This document shows positions 44,454 through 47,293 of a DNA stretch of 47,293 bases, one piece after another (the first letter of the stretch is position 1; each line of letters begins with the position of its first letter). Origin of the DNA: Oscillospiraceae bacterium (lineage in GTDB: Bacteria; Bacillota; Clostridia; Oscillospirales; Acutalibacteraceae); contig SVPQ01000020.1 in assembly GCA_015065845.1 (NCBI GenBank), positions 1-47,293 on the forward strand. The letters are read 5' to 3'. Position numbers and translations under genes: made by a program. The notes under the pieces are model-generated. The model saw only the letters and a program-made list of their open reading frames with translations, was not told where the DNA came from and searched no databases.

Positions 44454-45349
44454 TTATTCAATTTCACACATATATGGAATCGATTTCGACGCACCCGGGC
44501 GACTGACTGTTATTGCAGATGCTTTGGTAGCATAAACAATAGCATTATTGAGTGTTTCGTTTTTTGAAAGTTTTGAAACTAATGCACCTATAAATGTATC
44601 ACCAGCAGAAGTGGTATCTACTACATTGGTTTTCAACGCAGGTTCAAACAAAATACTGTCACCCACATTGTAAGCACAACCACGCTCGCCGAGAGTTATA
44701 ATTACATTTTTAACACCCATTTGCTTTAGTTTTAAAACTGCTTTTCGGGCGTTTTCTTCGTTATCAGGGTAAATACCCGTTAAATTGTGTGCTTCGTGTT
44801 CATTAGGAATTATATAATCTATCTGTAAAAAAATCTCATTTGGTAACTCTTTAAAAGGTGCAGGATTAAGAATAATTTTTGTGTCAGATTTTTTTGCAAT
44901 TTCACATGCTTTTAAAACAGTTTCCACTGGTATTTCTAACTGCAAAACACAATATTCACATTCAGCTATTAAATCTCTGTAATTTTCAATTACTTCGGGT
45001 GTAAGTTTTGCGTTTGCGCCAGAATCAAGAATAATAAAATTATTACCATCCACAACTGTAATCATAGCAATACCCGTAGGTGCTTCACTGGTTACAAATC
45101 CTTTAAAATCAACATTATTATTCTTTAATTCATTCAGTAGCAACTCACCATTTGCGTCGTTGCCGACACAACCACAAAATGAAACATTACCACCTAATTT
45201 TGCAATTGCAACTGCCTGGTTAAGTCCCTTTCCCCCGCATTAACTTGAAAATTACTACCTGTAAGCGTTTCGCCAATCTGTGGCATTTTTGGTGAATGAA
45301 TAACTAAATCGGCATTGGCACTACCAATAACAATGATTTTAGAAGACAC
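44454..45349 (-). pseudogene. rbsK: Ribokinase (PfkB family) with single-base frameshift
   Basis: A GTG at 45349 with GGTGG upstream opens a typical ribokinase start (SSKIIVIGSANADLV). The frame holds to VNAG and then breaks; dropping one base phase restores GGKGLNQAVAIAKLGG and the rest of the protein to 44454, including NPAP, IIPNEHEA and the ATP/catalytic block DTTSAGDTF. The break is in a run of five G (plus strand C at 45232-45236) where six are needed. So the gene is a full PfkB kinase apart from a one-base deletion, either a real pseudogene, an assembly error in a homopolymer, or a slippage site. Ribokinase phosphorylates D-ribose. A shorter product starting at 45143 would lack the sugar-binding N-terminus. 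Confidence 0.82.
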
Positions 45350-45362
45350 ATTAACACCACCT

Positions 45363-45779
45363 TTAATCCAAATGATTTACTCCACCTTTTTCCTTCGCAT
45401 CTTTCTCAGCAAGTTCTCTTGCTTCATCCGTTGTTAACGAATCATGCAAAGAACTTGCAAATTTGCACACACCAACAATAACGAGACTTGCAGCAGACAT
45501 AGTTGCAAAAGCAAGTAACAAACTAATCAAATCGCCTACCAGTCCGCCAACACGGTCAGCAAAATTCTCTATGTAAACGCTTGTATATGCGAGTACAAAC
45601 ATTGACAATACCCCTGATAGACACAACATACCCGCTCTGCGTATTTTCATATTAAAAATATATTTTCTCGTCAGCAACTCCAATTTTCTCTCATCTGTTA
45701 TTTCGGGATTATTTGTTGCAACTTTTTGGTAAGCCTCAAGAATTTCATTTTGCTTTTTAATTTGCTTTTTGTTTTTCAT
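45363..45779 (-). CDS. Small two-helix membrane protein
   Basis: 138 residues. Lysine-rich N-terminus, two transmembrane helices (about 47-70 and 80-106) and a short charged C-terminal tail (LTTDEARELAEKDAKEKGG). ATG 45779 with AGGTG upstream is the likely start; the frame to 45833 would add a hydrophobic stretch with no ribosome site. It is co-oriented with rbsK (13 bases between them). Function unknown. A TATAAT with upstream TG at 45801-45806 (minus strand) may be its promoter. Confidence 0.7.
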   Translation of the reverse strand: MKNKKQIKKQNEILEAYQKVATNNPEITDERKLELLTRKYIFNMKIRRAGMLCLSGVLSMFVLAYTSVYIENFADRVGGLVGDLISLLLAFATMSAASLVIVGVCKFASSLHDSLTTDEARELAEKDAKEKGGVNHLD

Positions 45780-45890
45780 ATTTACACCTACTTTGCTGTA
45801 ATTATAACACAGTAACCAAAAAAAATAAAGCATATTATGTATTATACACAGTTATTTTCACACAACAAATCTTCCCACTTAATTTTATAA

Positions 45891-45919
45891 TTTACAAAAA
45901 AGATTATTTATGTTATACT
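45891..45919 (+). promoter_or_regulatory. Promoter of the unknown gene at 45944
   Basis: -35 TTTACA (45891-45896), 17-base spacer, -10 TATACT (45914-45919), about 25 bases before the likely start. Confidence 0.6.
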
Positions 45920-45943
45920 TTTTATGCATTGGAGTTGATAATC

Positions 45944-46486
45944 TTGTTTATTAACAAATTCAGAGAAAAATTAAAATCAGTTATAAAAAACAAAAAAGTT
46001 GAAGAAACGATATACAGTTCAGAAAAAGAAAATAAAAAAGAAGATACCATTCAATTGAGCTATATTGGAAAAATTAGTGCTTCAACACCTAAATACAAAT
46101 CAATTTTAGACACAATACATATTTTAGAAAAAAATGAATTTAAATTACTGCGTATAAGAACAGATGGAGAGTGTTCAGGACATGATTGCACTGATAGTTT
46201 CAGCAAGGAATATTCTTCTTATGAAGATTTCATATCAAAAGTTTATGATGACTTCAATTCAAAAAAAGAAAGCGTAGCGGGTTTTGCTCAATTAGATTGG
46301 TCAACAACAATATTCGAATTATTAAACGAAGAGCATAATATCAGGATAGTATTAGGTATTGACGAAAACAATGGAAATACCAATTCGCGTGAAGCGTGTT
46401 TATCTATTCATGAACAGTCTGTCACTCCAGAAACTTATGAATTCATTAAGAACTTAGTAACTAAATTAAATGTACACGAATTATAA
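45944..46486 (+). CDS. Unknown soluble protein
   Basis: About 180 residues. Basic N-terminus, then an alpha/beta region with conserved-looking blocks (LLRIRTDGECSGHDC, AQLDWSTTIFELL, IRIVLGIDE, and a final helix). The CSGHDC pair of cysteines with a histidine could bind a metal. No signal peptide. TTG 45944 is chosen because GGAG lies nine bases upstream; another TTG opens the frame at 45929, before the ribosome site. No family recognised. Confidence 0.55.
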   Translation: MFINKFREKLKSVIKNKKVEETIYSSEKENKKEDTIQLSYIGKISASTPKYKSILDTIHILEKNEFKLLRIRTDGECSGHDCTDSFSKEYSSYEDFISKVYDDFNSKKESVAGFAQLDWSTTIFELLNEEHNIRIVLGIDENNGNTNSREACLSIHEQSVTPETYEFIKNLVTKLNVHEL

Positions 46487-46565
46487 ATATAAATCTCATT
46501 GCTTTACAGATGATAGAAGTGTTAAACTGTAACCTAGGAGATTTTCATATAATTTTGCAAAAAAT

Positions 46566-46593
46566 AAAGCGAGGCAGAAAACCTCGCTTTTAT
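46566..46593. terminator. Bidirectional terminator before the TauE-like gene
   Basis: AAAGCGAGG pairs with CCTCGCTTT across a seven-base loop, with T-rich flanks on both strands. It lies between the convergent unknown gene and the TauE-like gene. Confidence 0.8.
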
Positions 46594-46595
46594 CA

Positions 46596-47293
46596 TTATT
46601 TTACCAAATATTCAAATCCTAATATAACAACACCTAACACAACCAACACTACGCCAACTGCTCTGTTAAGGGTTTCAGGTTTTGCTTTATTTGCAAACTT
46701 AGCGGCAATTCTTGCCCATATAAATGTAAATACAATACAAAGTATCATTACAAGAATATCTGGTGAATCACCAAGAGAAAAGTGAGAAACAGCACCTGTT
46801 AATGCGGTAAATGTCATAATAAACACACTTGTACCAACTGCAGTTTTTAATTCATAACCGAGTACACTGGTAAGAATAAGAAGCATCATCATTCCACCGC
46901 CTGCACCAACAAAACCGCAAATAAAACCAATAAATACACCACTTATTATTGAACCGACAATTTTTCTTTTTTTGCTGACTGCTTCCATCTCTGCTTTAGT
47001 GGTCATTACAGGTTTAAAAATAAATTTAACACCAAGCATAAGTGTAACAAATGTACTGAAACCACCCATAGTCTGTGACGGAACTATGCTCGATATATAA
47101 CTTCCAACAACAGTAAAAATCAATATCATTGACATCATCAGAAGTCCGTTTTTAACATCAAGATTCTTATTTTTTCTGTAAGTAAAAGCAGAAACACCGC
47201 TCGCTAACACATCAGAAGCAAGAGCTATACCAACAGCTGTATACGGGTCAACTCCAAGAAATGTAATAAGCATTGGAGTTATTACAGCGGCGG
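46596..47293 (-). CDS. TSUP (TauE/SafE) family exporter, partial
   Basis: At least 225 residues and open to the window edge: codons upstream of the ATG at 47273 read on without a stop (AAVITP then MLI), so the gene begins outside. Several hydrophobic helices and the repeated glycine motif GFVGAGGGMMM mark the TSUP family, which moves sulfite, sulfonates or sulfur-containing anions. The two halves of the fold are related, and the second half is complete here. Cell location: inner membrane. Confidence 0.88.
   Translation of the reverse strand, partial: AAVITPMLITFLGVDPYTAVGIALASDVLASGVSAFTYRKNKNLDVKNGLLMMSMILIFTVVGSYISSIVPSQTMGGFSTFVTLMLGVKFIFKPVMTTKAEMEAVSKKRKIVGSIISGVFIGFICGFVGAGGGMMMLLILTSVLGYELKTAVGTSVFIMTFTALTGAVSHFSLGDSPDILVMILCIVFTFIWARIAAKFANKAKPETLNRAVGVVLVVLGVVILGFEYLVK

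Overview
The window looks like a chromosomal piece of a low-GC Gram-positive bacterium of the class Clostridia, probably a gut Oscillospiraceae/Ruminococcaceae-type lineage. The reasons are low GC, strong AGGAGG-type ribosome binding sites, consensus sigma-A promoters (TTGACA-17-TATAAT), and two housekeeping operons with a Firmicutes-type gene order. UAG, UAA and UGA all serve as ordinary stops. The taxonomic call is inference from gene content.

Layout. (1) 1-1051: a minus-strand tRNA cluster (His partial, Arg, Gly), a divergent tRNA-Val, and a GNAT acetyltransferase gene broken by an in-frame TAG. (2) 1086-15892, all minus strand: a long operon that starts at a strong promoter near 15950-15973 and runs ruvC-ruvA-ruvB-glmM-rRNA-type methyltransferase-ecfA1-ecfA2-ecfT-truA-DUF5711-like-cvpA-pgsA-clpE-like. 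After a hairpin it is followed by a large propeller plus helical-barrel protein. (3) 16040-16930 plus strand: a PflA-like radical SAM protein that converges on the next operon across a 194-bp inverted heptamer-repeat element. The element supplies the stop codons of both flanking genes. (4) 17098-27230 minus strand: nusB-TsaD-like paralogue-xseA-xseB-ispA-dxs-tlyA-nadK-argR-recN-TIM-barrel protein, from a consensus promoter at 27263-27291. (5) 27363-31787: a membrane-anchored Asn/Thr-rich protein, divergent from a secreted ceramidase-like enzyme and a Gfo/Idh/MocA oxidoreductase. (6) 31824-34757 minus: araD, araA and a PPP-type phosphoesterase. (7) 34890-38880 plus: AIM24-like protein, two GT2-type glycosyltransferases, an OFA-type MFS transporter and a small unknown protein.

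(8) 39041-44397 plus is the most interesting part. It is a compact four-gene operon with its own consensus promoter and its own terminator. It encodes a zinc-ribbon/GIY-YIG nuclease-like protein, two different dynamin-like large GTPases and a tail-anchored coiled-coil protein. The first GTPase lacks the G3 aspartate but keeps G4; the second keeps G3 but lacks a recognisable G4, so the two may work as a complementary pair. The make-up recalls bacterial dynamin defence modules (LeoABC/Eleos), with a nuclease and a membrane-anchored coiled coil added. A phage-defence or membrane-stress role is inference.

(9) 44454-47293: a ribokinase gene with a single-base deletion in a G run, a small two-helix membrane protein, an unknown soluble protein, and a TSUP/TauE-like exporter that runs off the right edge.

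No rRNA, CRISPR array, transposase, integrase or phage structural gene was seen. No gene-free stretch exceeds 300 bases. The longest, 28599-28886, holds two divergent promoters and leaders.
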